From the NCBI RefSeq assembly GCF_048771995.1, contig NC_133060.1, positions 2,041,501 through 2,105,500 on the forward strand: a DNA stretch of 64,000 nt. Reading direction: 5' to 3'. The notes under the pieces were generated by a model that searched no databases, was not told where the DNA came from, and saw only the letters and a program-made list of their open reading frames with translations. This DNA comes from Taeniopygia guttata. Its lineage: Eukaryota > Chordata > Aves > Passeriformes > Estrildidae. The translations under genes were made by a program, and so were the position numbers. Positions 1-13,400 of this stretch are shown one piece after another. How positions within the stretch are numbered: the first letter of the stretch is position 1; each line of letters opens with the position of its first letter.

Positions 1-3000
1 TTTTTGGGGGGGAAATGGGGGTTTTGGGGGGAAAAAAGTGAATTTTGAGGTGGTAAAATCAGGATTTTGGGGTTAAAAAATTGTGGATTTTGGGGGGAAA
101 AAAGGGGGATTTGGGCTAAAAAATGGGAATTTTGCGGGGGGAGTCAGGGATTTTGGGGAGAAAAAATGGGGATTTGGGGAGGAAAAATGAGAATTTTGGG
201 AAAAAAATGGGGTTTTGGGGGGAAAAATGGGGATTTGGGGGGAAAATGGGGATTTGAGGGAAAATGGGTATTTTGAAATGATAAAATGGGGATTTTGGGA
301 GAAAAAATCTGAATTTTGGGGTAAAAATGGGGATTTTAGGGAAGAAAGAGGATTTTGGGTGCGAAAATGGGGATTTTGGGCAATAACTCTGGGATTTTGG
401 GGAAGAAAAGGGGATTTGGAGGGAAAAAGGAGTTTGGGGGTTTGGGGGTTCGGTGACACAGGAACGGGCGGGGGGGGGAACCTGAGTCAGGTTTGGGGTA
501 AATCTGTGGGAAAATGGGAAAAATGGGGAAAAACGGGGATTTTGGGAATCTGCGGGGGAAAAAATGGGGGTTTTGGGGGGGAAAATGGGGATTTTGGGGG
601 GAAAAATGGGGATTTTGGGTGAAAGAATGGGATTTTTGGGGGGAAAATGGGATTTTTGGGGGGGAAAATGGGATTTTTGGGGGGGAAAATGGGATTTTTG
701 GGGGGGAAAATGGGGTTTTTGGGGGGAAAAATGTGAATTTTGAGATGGTAAAATGGGGATTTTGGGGTGAAAAGAAATGGGGATTTTGGGGTGAAAATGG
801 GGATTTTGGGTGAAAAAATGGGATTTTTGGGGGAAAAATGGGATTTTTGGGGGGAAAAATGGGGATTTTGGGGGGAAAAATGAGATTTTTGGGGGAAAAA
901 ATAGGATTTTTTGGTGAAGAAATTGGGGATTTTGGGGTGAAAAAATTCTGGATTTTGGGGGAAAAAAGGGGGATTTTGGGAAAAAAAAGGGATTTTGAAA
1001 TGAAACAATGGGGATTTTGAAATTAAAAAAATGGGGACTTTGGGTTGAAAATGGGGATTTTGGGCAATAACTCTGAGATTTTGGGGGAAAAAGGGGATTT
1101 GGATTGAAAAAGGAGTTTGGGGGTTTGGGGGTTCGGTGACACAGGAACGGCCGGGGCGGGGACACCGAGCCCAGTTTGGGGTAAATCTGCCAAAAAACGG
1201 GAAAAATGGGGAAAAACGGGAATTTTGGGTGAAAAAATGGGGGTTTTGGGGGGGAAAATGGGATTTTTGGGTGAAGAAATGTGAATTTTAGGGGGAAAAT
1301 TGAGAATTTTGAAATAATAAAATGGGGATTTTGGGGTGAAGAAACTGGGGATTTTGGGAAAAAATGGGGATTTTGGGGTGAAAATGGGGATTTTGGGGAA
1401 AAAAAATAACGATTTTTTGGGGAAAAAAAGTGGATTTTGGGTTTAAAAATGGGGATTTTGGAAAAAATACAGAGTTTTTGGGAAAAAAATGGGGATTTTG
1501 GGGGAAAAATGGGGATTTTGGGAAAAAAAAGGGGGTTTTTGAGGCAAATGGGCATTTTGGGGAAAAAATGGGGATTTTGGGGTGAAAATGGGGATTTTGG
1601 GCGAAAAAATGAGAATTTTGGGCAGAAAAAAGGGGATTTGGGGGGAAAAAGGAGATTTGGATTGAAAAAGGAGTTTGGGGGTTTGGGGGTTCGGTGACAC
1701 AGGAACGGGCGGGGCGGGGACACCGAGCCCAGTTTGGGGTAAATCTGCAGGAAAATGGGAAAAATGGGGAAAAATGGGGATTTTGGGTGAAAAAATGGGA
1801 TTTTTGGGGGGAAAATGGGATTTTTTGGGTGAAGAAATTTGAATTTTAGGGGGAAAATTGAGAATTTTGAAATAATAAAATGGGAATTTTGGGGAGAAAA
1901 ATGGGATTTTGGGTGAAAAAAAGAGAATTTTGGGCAGAAAAAAGGGGATTTGGGGTGAAAATGGGGATTTGGGGGAAAAAATAACGATTTTTTGGGGAAA
2001 AAAGGGGATTTTGGGTAGAAAATGGAGATTTTTGGGGAAAAAGGAAAATTTACAGGGAGAAAATGGGATTTTGTGGGAAAAATGGGGATTTTTGGGGGGA
2101 AAAAGTGAATTTTAGGGGGAAAATTGAGAATTCTGAAATGCTAAAATGGGGATTTTGGGGTGAAAATGGGGATTTTGGGCAATAACTCTGAGATTTTTGG
2201 GGAAAAAGGGGATTTGGATTGAAAAAGGAGTTTGGGGGTTTGGGGGTTCGGTGACACAGGAACGGCCGGGGCGGGGACACCGAGCCCGCTTTGGGGTAAA
2301 TCTGCCAAAAAACGGGAAAAATGGGGAAAAACGGGGGGAAAAATGGGATTTTTGGGGGGAAATGGGGATTTTGGGGGGAAAAATGGGGATTTTGGGGTTC
2401 AGTGCCACAGGAACAGGCTGGGGGGGGAACAGGGTCCGGTTTGGGGTAAATCTGCGGGAAAATGGGAAAAATGGGGATTTTGGGTGAAAAAAATGGGGAT
2501 TTTGGGGTTCAGTGCCACAGGAACGGGCTGGGGGGAGGGAACAGGGCCCGCTTTGGGGTAAATCTGTGGGAAAACGGGAAAAATGGGGGTTTAGGGGGGA
2601 AAAATGGGATTTTTGGGGGGAAAAATGGGATTTTTGGGGGAAAAATGGGATTTTTTGGGGGAAAAATGGGTTTTTTGGGGGAAAAATGGGATTTTTGGGG
2701 GGAAAAATGGGGATTTTGGGGGGAAAAATGGGGATTTTGGGGGGAAAAATGGGATTTTTGGGGGGAAAATGGGGATTTTGGGGGGAAAAATGGGATTTTT
2801 GGGGGGGAAAATAGGATTTTTTGGTGAAGAAATTGGGGATTTTGGGGTGAAAAAATTCTGGATTTTGGGGGAAAAAAGGGGGATTTTGGGAAAAAAATGG
2901 GATTTTGAAATGAAACAATGGGGATTTTGAAATTAAAAAAATGGGGACTTTGGGGTGAAAATGGGGATTTTGGGCAATAACTCTGAGATTTTTGGGGAAA

Positions 3001-3145
3001 AAGGGGATTTGGAGGGAAAAAGGAGTTTGGGGGTTTGGGGGTTCGGTGACACAGGAACGGGCAGGGCGGGGACACCGAGCCCAGTTTGGGGTAAATCTGC
3101 CGGAAAATGGGAAAAATGGGGAAAAACGGGAATTTTGGGTGAAGA
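1..3145. repeat. G-rich tandem array containing seven exon-11-like copies
   Basis: The plus strand is built of G-runs alternating with ATTTT and AAAA runs, about 20 bp per unit. Embedded are seven copies of a 55-60 bp block with the reverse complement of a WDR46 exon start (ends at 503, 1186, 1744, 2301, 2451, 2563, 3096). A larger unit is visible: the stretch near 900-1080 recurs almost unchanged near 2815-2990. It is probably intronic or exonic WDR46 sequence. Confidence 0.8.
1690..1744 (-). CDS. WDR46: Candidate WDR46 exon 11 (best of seven tandem copies)
   Basis: After a polypyrimidine tract and TCCTGCAG the minus strand reads IYPKLGSVSPPRPFLCHR in the phase needed after exon 10. Human WDR46 continues IWAGQGKASPP, then QPYLTHR. 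Similar copies have their acceptor-side ends at 503, 1186, 2301, 2451, 2563 and 3096. The copy ending at 1744 and the one ending at 3096 (CCGGCAG) have good acceptors. No convincing donor is seen after the HR codons, so the low end is arbitrary and the functional copy may lie left of the window. Confidence 0.45.
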
Positions 3146-4282
3146 AATGTATTTTTTGTGTAGTTTTGGATATTTTTGGGGGTATTCTGGGTTTTTTTTG
3201 TGTATTTTAGAGGTATTTGTGGGGTGTTTATTGGGCATTTTTGGGGTTTTGGGATATTTTTTGGGTATTTCTGGGTGTCTTTTGGGAATTTTTTGGGTAT
3301 TTTTGGGGTATTTTGCATTTTTTGGGTATTTTTGGCGTTTTCGAATTATTTTGGGGTCTTTTTTTGTATTTTTTTTATTTTTGGGGTATTTTTTGTATTT
3401 TTGTGTGATGTTTCATATTTTTGGGGTATTTCTGGGGTGTTTTTTGGGGATTTTGGGATATTTTTGGTGTATTTATGGGGATTTTTGTGGTTTTTTGGGG
3501 GTATTTCTGTTTTTTCTGGGTATTTCTTGGGTATTTTGGGGGAATTTTTTGGGGTTTTTTGTTTGTTTGTTTTCAGAGTATTTTGGTTTTTTTTTTATTT
3601 TTTGGGGTATTTTAAGGTATTTGGGGTATTTTTTGGGTATTTCTGGGGGGTTTATTGGGAATTTTTTGGGTATTTCTGGGTGTCTTTTAGGAATTTTTGG
3701 GTATTTTTGTGTTTATTGGGAATTTTTGTGGTTTTTGGGATATTTTTGGGGTATTTCTTGGAGTTTTTTGGGAATGTTTGGGTATTTTTGTGGTTTTTGG
3801 GGTTTTTTTTTGGTATTTCGAGGGCATTTTTGGGATTTTTTAATGGTTTTTGGAGTATTTTGGTTTGGTTTTTTTGGGGGGTTATTTTAGGGTATTTTCG
3901 GGGTATTTTTGAGGTATTTCTGGGGGGTTTATTGGGAATTTTTGGGGTTTTGGGATATTTTTTGGGTATAGATTCTGGGTGTCTTTTGGGAATTTTTAGG
4001 TATTTTTGTGGTTTTTTGGGTATTTTTGTGGTTTTTTGGGGTATTTTTGTGGGGTTTTTTTGGGATATTTTGGGGGTATTTTTGTGGTTTTTTGGGTATT
4101 TTTGTGGGTTTTTGGGTATTTTTGTGGGTTTTTTGGGTATTTTTGTGGGTTTTTTTGGGGTATTTTTGTGGTTTTTTGGGATATTTTTGGGCATGTTTGT
4201 GATATTTTTGGGTATTTTGTGTTTTTTGTGTATTTGGTGTATTTTTTGGGTTATTTTGGTGCATTTGGGGTGTTTTGCTGAC
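3146..4282. repeat. T/G-rich minisatellite, WDR46 intron 10
   Basis: Repeats of TATTTTTGGGG-type units with variants such as TTTTGTGGTTTTTTGGG. No coding similarity was seen. It begins immediately at the exon 10 donor. Confidence 0.85.
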
Positions 4283-4436
4283 CTGCAGCAGGTCCCCGCA
4301 GGCGGCCGCCAGCAATCCCCTCTGGCTGAAGTCGAGGAGCGCCGCCCCCGCCGGGACCCCCCACTCCTGCAGCACCCCCAGATTCCGCAGGTCGAAAATG
4401 CGAATTTTCCGGTCCAGCCCCGACGTGGCCAGCAGC
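4283..4436 (-). CDS. WDR46: WDR46 exon 10
   Basis: Acceptor CCCTGCAG; 154 bp encoding [20 protein letters not shown] through [19 protein letters not shown]; donor GTCAGC at phase 0. It matches human MATSGLDHQLKIFDLR and LAFSQRGLLVAGMGDVVN. The acceptor edge is amplified about 12 times to its right. Confidence 0.94.
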
Positions 4437-7400
4437 CTGCAGGGGAGCCAAAATCCCACAAAATTCACCCAAAATTCACCCCAAAATCTGCCCAAAATTC
4501 ACCCCAAAATCCCGCCCATCAGCCTGCAGGGGAGCCAAAATCCCACAAAATTCACCCAAAATCTGCCCAAAATGTGCCCCAAAATAATCCTAAAATCCAC
4601 CCCAAAATCCACCCCAAAATCCCACCCATCAGCCTGCAGGGGAGCCAAAATCCCCCAAAATTCAGCCCAAATTCACCCCAAAATGTGCCCAAAATCCACC
4701 CCAAAACCCACCCCAAAATCCCACCCATCAACCTGCAGGGGAGCAAAAATCCCCCAAAATTCCCCCAAAATTCACCCCAAAATGTGCCCAAAATAATCCT
4801 AAAATCCAGCCCAAAATCCACCCCAAAATCCCACCCATCAGCCTGCAGGGGAGCAAAAATCCCCCAAAATTCACCCAAAATTCACCCCAAAATCCACCCC
4901 AAAATGGACAAAAATTCACCCCAAAATCCACCCCAAAATCCCACCCAGCAGCCTGCAGGGGAGCAAAAATCCCCCAAAATTCAGCCACAATTCACCCCAA
5001 AATGTGCCCAAAATTCACCCTAAAATCCCACCCATCAACCTGCACAGGGAGCCCAAATCCCGCAAAATTCAGCCACAATTCGGCCAAAATTCGGCCAAAA
5101 TCCGCCCCAAAATTCACCCCAAAATGGACAAAAATTCACCCCAAATTCAGCCCAAAATGTGCCCAAAATCCAGCCCAAAATCCCACCCATCAGCCTGCAG
5201 GGGAGCCAAAATCCCCCAAAATTCACCCAAAATTCACCCCAAAATCCACCCCAAAATGGACAAAAATTCACCCCAAAATCCACCCCAAAATCCCACCCAG
5301 CAGCCTGCAGGGGAGCAAAATTCCCCAAAATTCAGCCAAAATCGGGCAAAAATCTGCCCCAAAATGTGCCCAAAATTCACCCCAAAATCCCACCCAGCAG
5401 CCTGCAGGGGAGCCAAAATCCCCCAAAATCCCACCCAAAATTTGGCCAAAATACGCCCCAAAATCCACCCCAAAACCTCCCAAAATTCACCCCAAAATCC
5501 CACCCATCAGCCTGCACAGGGAGGCAAAAATCCTGCAAAAATCACCCAAAATTCACCCCAAAATCTGCCCCAAAATTCAGCCAAAATGGACAAAAATTCA
5601 CCCCAAAATCCACCCCAAAACCTCCCAAAATTCACCCCAAAATCCCACCCATCATCCTGCACAGGGAGGCAAAAATCCCCCAAAATTCAGCCAAAATCTG
5701 GCAAAATCTGCCCAAAATCCACCCCAAATTCATCCCTAAATCGGCCCAAAATCCACCCCAAAATCCCTCCCATCAGCCTGCAGGGGAGCCCAAATTCCAG
5801 AAAAATCAGCCAAAATCGGGCAAAAATCCACCCAAAATCCACCCAAAATTCACCCCAAAATCCCCCCAAATCCATGGAAATCCCCCCAAATCCACAGAAA
5901 TCCCCACAAAATCCAACAAAATCCCACCAAAATCCAATAAAATCCCACCAACATCCACCCCAAAATCCCTGCAAATCTGTGGAAATCCCACCAAATCCAT
6001 GAAAATCCAACCAAACCCAGCGAAATCCCCAAATCCACGGAAATCCCACCAAATCCACCAAAATTCCGCACAAAATCCAACAAAATCCAACAAAATCCCA
6101 CCAAAATCCATGGAAATCCACCCCAAAAGCCCCAAATCCATGGAAATCCCCCCAAAATGTCCCCAAAATCCCATCAAATCCATGGAAATGTCCTTGAAAT
6201 CCCCATTAAAAATCCCCCAAATCCATGGAAATCCCCACAACATCCAACAAAATTCCCCACAAAATTCAACAAAATCCCACCAAAATCCATCGAAATCCCC
6301 CAAAATCCCCCCAAATCTGTGGAAATCCCCCCAAAATCCAATAAAATCCCACCAAAATCCACCCCAAAATCCCTCCAAATTCATGGAAATCCAACCAAAA
6401 TCCATGGAAATGCCCCCAAAATCCCACCAAATCCATGGAAATCCAACCAAATCCACGGAAATCCAACCAAATCCATGGAAATCCAACCAAAATCCAACAA
6501 AATTCCCCACAAAATCCAACAAAATCCCACGAAAATCCTACCAAATCCATGGAAATCCCACAAAATCCAACAAAATTCCCCTCAAAATCCAACAAAATCC
6601 CACCAAAATCCCCCCCAAATCCATGGAAATCCCCCCAAAAAGCCCCAAATCCCTGGAAATCCCCCCAAATCCCCCCAAATTCATGGAAATGCCCCCAAAA
6701 TCCCACCAAATCCATGGAAATCCCACCAAATTCCAACAAAATTCCCCACAAAATCCCACCAAAATCCAACAAAATTCCCCACAAAATCCAACAAAATCCC
6801 ACCAAAATCCATCGAAATCCACCCCAAAATCCCTCCAAATCCATGAAAATCCAACCAAACCCAACGAAATCCCCAAATCCATGGAAATCCCACCAAAATC
6901 CAATAAAATTCCCCACAAAATCCAACAAAATCCCAAGAAAATCCTACCAAAATCCGTGGCAATCCCCCCAAAAGCCCCAAATCCATGGAAATGCCCCTAA
7001 AATTCCACGAAATCCATGGAAATCCAACCAAACCCAGCGAAATCCCCAAATCCCCAGAAATCCCACCAAAATCCAACAAAATTCCCCACAAAATCCAACA
7101 AAATCCCACCAAATCCCACCAAAATCCATGGAAATCCCCCCAAAAAGCCCCAAATCCATGGAAATCCCCCCAAAAAGCCCCAAATCCATGGAAATCCCCC
7201 CAAAATGTCCCCAAAATCCCATCAAATCCATGGAAATGCCCCTGAAATCCCCATCAAAAATCCACCAAATCCATGGAAATGCCCCCAAATCCATGGAAAT
7301 CCCCACAAAATCCAACAAAATCCCACCAAAATCCCTCCAAATCTGTGGAAATCCCACCAAAATCCAATAAAATCCCACCAAAATCCAACAAAATCCTACC

Positions 7401-10400
7401 AAAATCCATGGAAATCCAACCAAATCCATGGAAGTCCCCCCAAAATCCAACAAAATTCCCCACAAAATTGTACCAAAATCCATGGAAATCCAACCAAAAT
7501 CTAACAAAATTCCCCGCAAAAATCCAACAAAATCCCACCAAAATCCCGCCAAAATCCATGGAAATCCCCCCAAATCTCTGGAAATCCCCCCAAAAAGCCC
7601 CAAATCCCTGGAAATCCATGGAATCCCGTAATTCCGAACTCCCACCTGCCGGCGGCGTCGGCGGCCAGGCCGCGCACGGAGCCGCGGTGCGCCAGCAGCC
7701 GCAGCACCGGCTCCTCCGTGCTGGGCGTCCACATGGAAACCACTCCTGGGGAAAAACGGGATTTTGGGGAAAAAAATGGTGATTTTGGGAAAAAAAATGG
7801 TGATTTTGGGAAAAAAATGGGGATTTTGGGAAAAAAAATGGTGGTTTTGGGGGAAAAAAGGGGATTTGGGGGGAAAAATTGGGATTTTGGGAAAAAAAAT
7901 GGCGATTTTGGGAAAAAAAAGGGGATTTTGGGGAAAAAAATGGGGATTTTGGGGAAAAAATGGGGATTTTGGGGGGAAAAATGGGGATTTTGGGGGAAAA
8001 ATGGGGATTTTGGGAAAAAAATGGGGATTTAGGGAAAAAAAATGGGATTTTGGGGGAAAAATGGTGATTTTGGGAAAAAAAATGGTGATTTTGGGAAAAA
8101 AAAGGGGATTTTGGGGGAAAAAGGGGATTTGGGGGAAAAAATGGGGATTTTGGGAAAAAAAATGGTGATTTTGGGAAAAATGGGGATTTTGGGAAAAAAA
8201 ATGGTGATTTGGGGGGAAAAATGGGATTTTGGGGAAAAAAATGGGATTTTTGGGGAAAAAAATGGTGATTTTGGGAAAAAAAATGGGGATTTTGGGGGAA
8301 AAAAGGGGATTTTGGGGGAAAAATGGGGATTTTGGGAAAAAAAAGGGGATTTTGGGGGAAAAATGGGGATTTTGGGAAAAAAAAGGGGATTTTGGGGGAA
8401 AAATGGGGATTTTGGGAAAAAAAAGGGGATTTGGGGGGAAAAATGGGGATTTTGGGAAAAAAAGGGGGATTTTGGGAAAAAAGGGGGATTTTGGGAAAAA
8501 AAATGGTGATTTTGGGGGGAAAATGGTGATTTTGGGAAAAAAAAGGGGATTTGGGGGGAAAAATGGGGATTTTGGGAAAAAAAAGGGGATTTTGGGGGGA
8601 AAAATGGGGATTTTGGGAAAAAAGGGGATTTTGGGGGAAAAATGGGGATTTTGGGAAAAAAAATGGTGATTTTGGGGAAAAAAATGGGATTTTGGGGGAA
8701 AAAAATGTGAATTTTGGGGAAAAAAATGGTGATTTTGGGAAAAAACGGGGGATTTTGGGAAAAAAATGGTGATTTTGGGAAAAAAAGGGGGATTTTGGGA
8801 AAAAAAATGGTGATTTTGGGAAAAAATTGGGGATTTTGGGGGAAAAAAAGGGGATTTTGGGGGAAAAAAAATGGGGATTTTGAAATTAAAAAATGGGGAT
8901 TTTGGGAAAAAAAAGGGGATTTGGGGGAAAAAGGGGATTTTGGGAAAAAAATGGTGATTTTGGGAAAAAAAAGGGGATTTGGGGGAAAAAAGGGGATTTT
9001 GGGAAAAAAATGGTGATTTTGGGAAAAAAAAGGGGATTTGGGGGAAAAAAGGGGATTTTGGGAAAAAAAAGGGGATTTGGGGGGAAAAAATGGGGATTTT
9101 CGGGGAAAAAAGGGGATTTTGGGGGAAAAATGGGGATTTTGGGAAAAAAAATGGTGATTTTTGGGGAAAAAAATGGGGATTTTGGGGGAAAAATGGTGAT
9201 TTTGGGGAAAAAAATGGTGATTTTGGGGGAAAAATGGGGATTTTGGGAAAAAAATGGTGATTTTAGGAAAAAAAATGGGATTTTGGGGGAAAAATGGGGA
9301 TTTTGGGGGAAAAATGGGGATTTTGGGGAAAAAAAATGTGAATTTTGGGGAAAAAAAAAGTGAATTTTGGGGAAAAAAAAGGGGATTTGGGGGGAAAAAA
9401 TGGGGATTTTGGGCGAAAAAAGGGGGATTTTGGGGGAAAAATGGGGATTTTGGGAAAAAAAATGGTGATTTTTGGGGAAAAAAATGGGATTTTGGGAAAA
9501 AAAAATGGTGATTTTGGGGAAAAAAATGGTGATTTTGGGAAAAAAAAAGGGGATTTGGGGGAAAAAAGGGGATTTTGGGAAAAAAAAGGGGATTTGGGGG
9601 GAAAAAATGGGGATTTTCGGGGAAAAAAGGGGATTTTGGGGGAAAAATGGGGATTTTGGGAAAAAAAATGGTGATTTTTGGGGAAAAAAATGGGGATTTT
9701 GGGGGAAAAATGGTGATTTTGGGGAAAAAAATGGTGATTTTGGGGGAAAAATGGGGATTTTGGGAAAAAAATGGTGATTTTAGGAAAAAAAATGGGATTT
9801 TGGGGGAAAAATGGGGATTTTGGGGGAAAAATGGGGATTTTGGGGAAAAAAAATGTGAATTTTGGGGAAAAAAAAAGTGAATTTTGGGGAAAAAAAAGGG
9901 GATTTGGGGGGAAAAAATGGGGATTTTGGGCGAAAAAAGGGGGATTTTGGGGGAAAAATGGGGATTTTGGGAAAAAAAATGGTGATTTTTGGGGAAAAAA
10001 ATGGGATTTTGGGAAAAAAAAATGGTGATTTTGGGGAAAAAAATGGTGATTTTGGGAAAAAAAAAGGGGATTTTGGGAAAAAAAAAGGGGATTTTGGGGG
10101 AAAAATGGGGATTTTGGGGGAAAAAATGGGGATTTTGGGGGAAAAAATGGGGATTTTGGGGGAAAAAGGGGATTTTGGGAAAAAAAAGGGGATTTGGGGG
10201 GAAAAATGGCGATTTTGGGAAAAAAATGGTGATTTTGGGGGAAAAAATGGTGATTTTGGGAAAAAAAATGGTGGTTTTGGGGAAAAAAATGGCGATTTTG
10301 GGAAAAAAAAGGGGATTTTGGGAAAAATGGGGATTTTGGGGAAAAAAATGGTGATTATGGGAAAAAAAAAGGGGATTTTGGGGGAAAAAATGTGAATTTT

Positions 10401-13400
10401 GGGGAAAAAAAAGTGAATTTTGAGGGAAAAATGAGAATTTTGAAATTAAAAAATCGGGATTTCGAAATAAAAAAATGGGGATTTTGGGGTGAAAATGGGG
10501 ATTTTGGGTGAAAAATGGGGCTTTTCGGAAATAACCCTGGGATTTTGGAGGACAAAAGGGGGACTTTTGGATGAAAAAATGGGATTTTTGGGGGGAAAAA
10601 TAAGAATTTTGAAATTATAAAATAGGGATTTTGAAAAGAAGAAATGGGGATTTTGGAGTGAAAATGGGGATTTTGGGTGAAAAATGGGGATTTTGGGAGG
10701 AAAAATGGGATTTTTGGGCGGAAAAATGGGAATTTTGAAATTAAAACATGGGAATTTTGGGGTGAAAATGGGGATTTTGGGGAAGAAAGAGGATTTTGGG
10801 GGAAAAATGGGGATTTTGGGGAAAAAAAATGGGGATTTTGGGCAATAACCCTGGGATTTTGGGGGAAAATGAGAATTTTGAAATGATAAAATGGGGATTT
10901 TGAAATGAAAAAAGGGAACAAGAAAAAACATCAAAAAAAACCCCAAAAAATCCCCCCCCCCCAAAAAAAATTGGGGTTAAAAGGGCGAAAATTCAAAACA
11001 ATTTCGAGGAAACGTCCCCAAAAAGATTCGGTGGAATTTCCCCAAAATTTTCTCCCTCAGATCCAAGAGGATTTTCCTGAAATCCAAGGAAATCTCACAA
11101 ATCCAAGGGGGAAGTTCCAAATTCCCTCAGAAACCCCCAAAATCTGAAGAATTCCCCCCAAGTCCCAATGGGAACCCCCAAAATCCAATAAAATCTCCCA
11201 AATTCAACGAGGAACTCCCAAAATCCGATAAAATCTCCCAAATTCAACCAGGAACCCCAAAATCCGATAAAATATCCGTTATTTCCCATTTCCCCCCGTT
11301 ATTTCCCATTTCCTCCAGTTATTTCCCGTTTCCCCCCGTTATTTCCTGTTCCCCTTAAGTTTCTCATTGTTATTTCCCGTTTCCCCACGTTCATCCCATT
11401 TCCAGGTGATTTCCCCCCGTTTTTCCCGTTTCCTGGTGGTTTCTCCCTGTTTATTTCCCATTTCCTCCTGTTATTTCCCATTTCCTCCCGTCATTTCCCA
11501 TTTCCTCCTGTTATTTCTTATTTCCCCCCATTTTTTCCCATTTTCCGGCAGTTTCTCCCATTTTTTTCCCATTTCTCCCCTTTTTTTCCCCGTTTCCCCC
11601 CTGTTTTTACTGTTTCTGGGCAGTTCCCCCCTGTTATTTCCCGTTTCCCCCATTATTTCCCATTTCCCAGCAGTTTCTCCCCATTTCCCCCCGTTATTTC
11701 CCGTTCTCGGTCGGTAATTCCCCATTTCCCATCGGTAATTTCCCGTTCCCGGTTGGTTATTTCCCGTTTCCACTGCGTTATTCCCCATTCCCAGGCAGTT
11801 ATTTCCCATTCCCGGTTGGTTATTTCCCGTTCCCAGGCGGTTATTTCCCATTCCCGGTCGGTTATTCCCCGTTCCTGGACGGTTATTTCCCGTTCCCGGA
11901 CGGTTATTCCCTGTTTCCGGGCGGTTATTTCCCATTTCCAGGCGGTTATTTCCCATTCCTGGTTGGTTATTTCCCGTTCCCGGTCGGTTATTCCCCATTC
12001 CCGTGAGGTTATTCCCCGTTTCTGGGCGGTTATTCCCCATTTTTGGGCGGTTATCCCCCATTCCCGGTCAGTTATTCCCCATTTCCAGTCAGTTATTCCC
12101 TGTTCCTGGTCGGTAATTCCCGTTTCCCGTCGGTAATTCCCGTTCCTGGCCGGTTTCCCCCCATTATTTCCGATCGGTGATTCCCGTTCCCAGCCGGTTT
12201 CCCGTCAGTAATTCCCATTTCCCGGTAATTTCCCGGTGCTGACCGTTGGCGTGTCCGAGCAGGACGTTGGCGCTGGCGGGGCTCTGGGCCATGGCGGCCG
12301 CGCGGCCGCAGCGCAAACGGAGCGAGGACACCGCCCGGCCCTCGGACACGTCCAGGAAACGCAGCACGCCGCGATCGCTCTGCCGGGAAATAACGGGGAA
12401 TAACGGGAAATAACGGGAAATAACGGGAAATAACGGGGGAAACAGGAAACGCAGCGCCGACACCGCCCGGCCCTCGGACACGTCCAGGAAACGCAGGGTG
12501 CCGCGATCGCTCTGCCGGGAAATAACGGGGAATAACGGGGGAAACAGGAAACGGAGCGAGGACACCGCCCGGCCCTCGGACACGTCCAGGAAACGCAGCA
12601 AACCGCGATCGCTCTGCCACGAAAATGGGTCAAAATGCGTGGAAACGGGAAAAACAGCGAAGAAATGGGAAATAACGGGGTCGGAACACGCAGAAACGGG
12701 AAATAACAGGGTCAGAACACGCCAAAATGGGAAAATAACAGGAAAAAATGGAAAATAATGGAGGGGTCAGAATGTGTGGAAACGGGAAATAACGGGGTCA
12801 GAACGGGCGGAAACAGGAAAAACGGGGTCAGAATGCGCAGAAATGGGAAATAACGGGGGGAAAAACGGGGAAAAATGGGGTCAGAACGGGGGGAAATGGG
12901 AAATAACGGGGTCAGAACGGGGGGAAATGGGAAATAACGGGGGGAAACACAGGGTCAGAATGCACCGAAACGGGAAATAACGGGGTCAGAATGGGCTGGA
13001 ACGGGAAATAACGGGGGGAAACGGGGTCAGAACGTGTGAAAACAGGAAACGCAGCACGCCCCCGGCACTCTGCCGCAAAGGGAAATAACGGGGGAATAAC
13101 GGGAAATAACGGGAAATAACAGGGAATAACGGGAAATAACGGGGAATAACGGGAAATAACGGGAAATAACGGGAAATAACGGGAAATAACGGGGAATAAC
13201 GGGAAATAACGGGAAATAACGGGAAATAATGGGAAATAACGGGAAATAACGGGGGGGAAACGGGAAATAACGGGGTCAGAACGGGGGAAAACGGGAAATA
13301 ACGGGGGGGAAACGGGGAAAAACAGGGTCAGAATGCACCGAAACGGGAAATAACAGGGTCAGAAGGCGCCGAAACGGGAAATAACGGGGGGAAAAACGGG

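Noticed and set aside
12240-12633. Alternative proteins in other frames across the exon 8 copies
   Set aside because: They are shadow frames of WDR46 exon 8; only the SDRG...RFLDVSEG frame matches the family and splices in phase.
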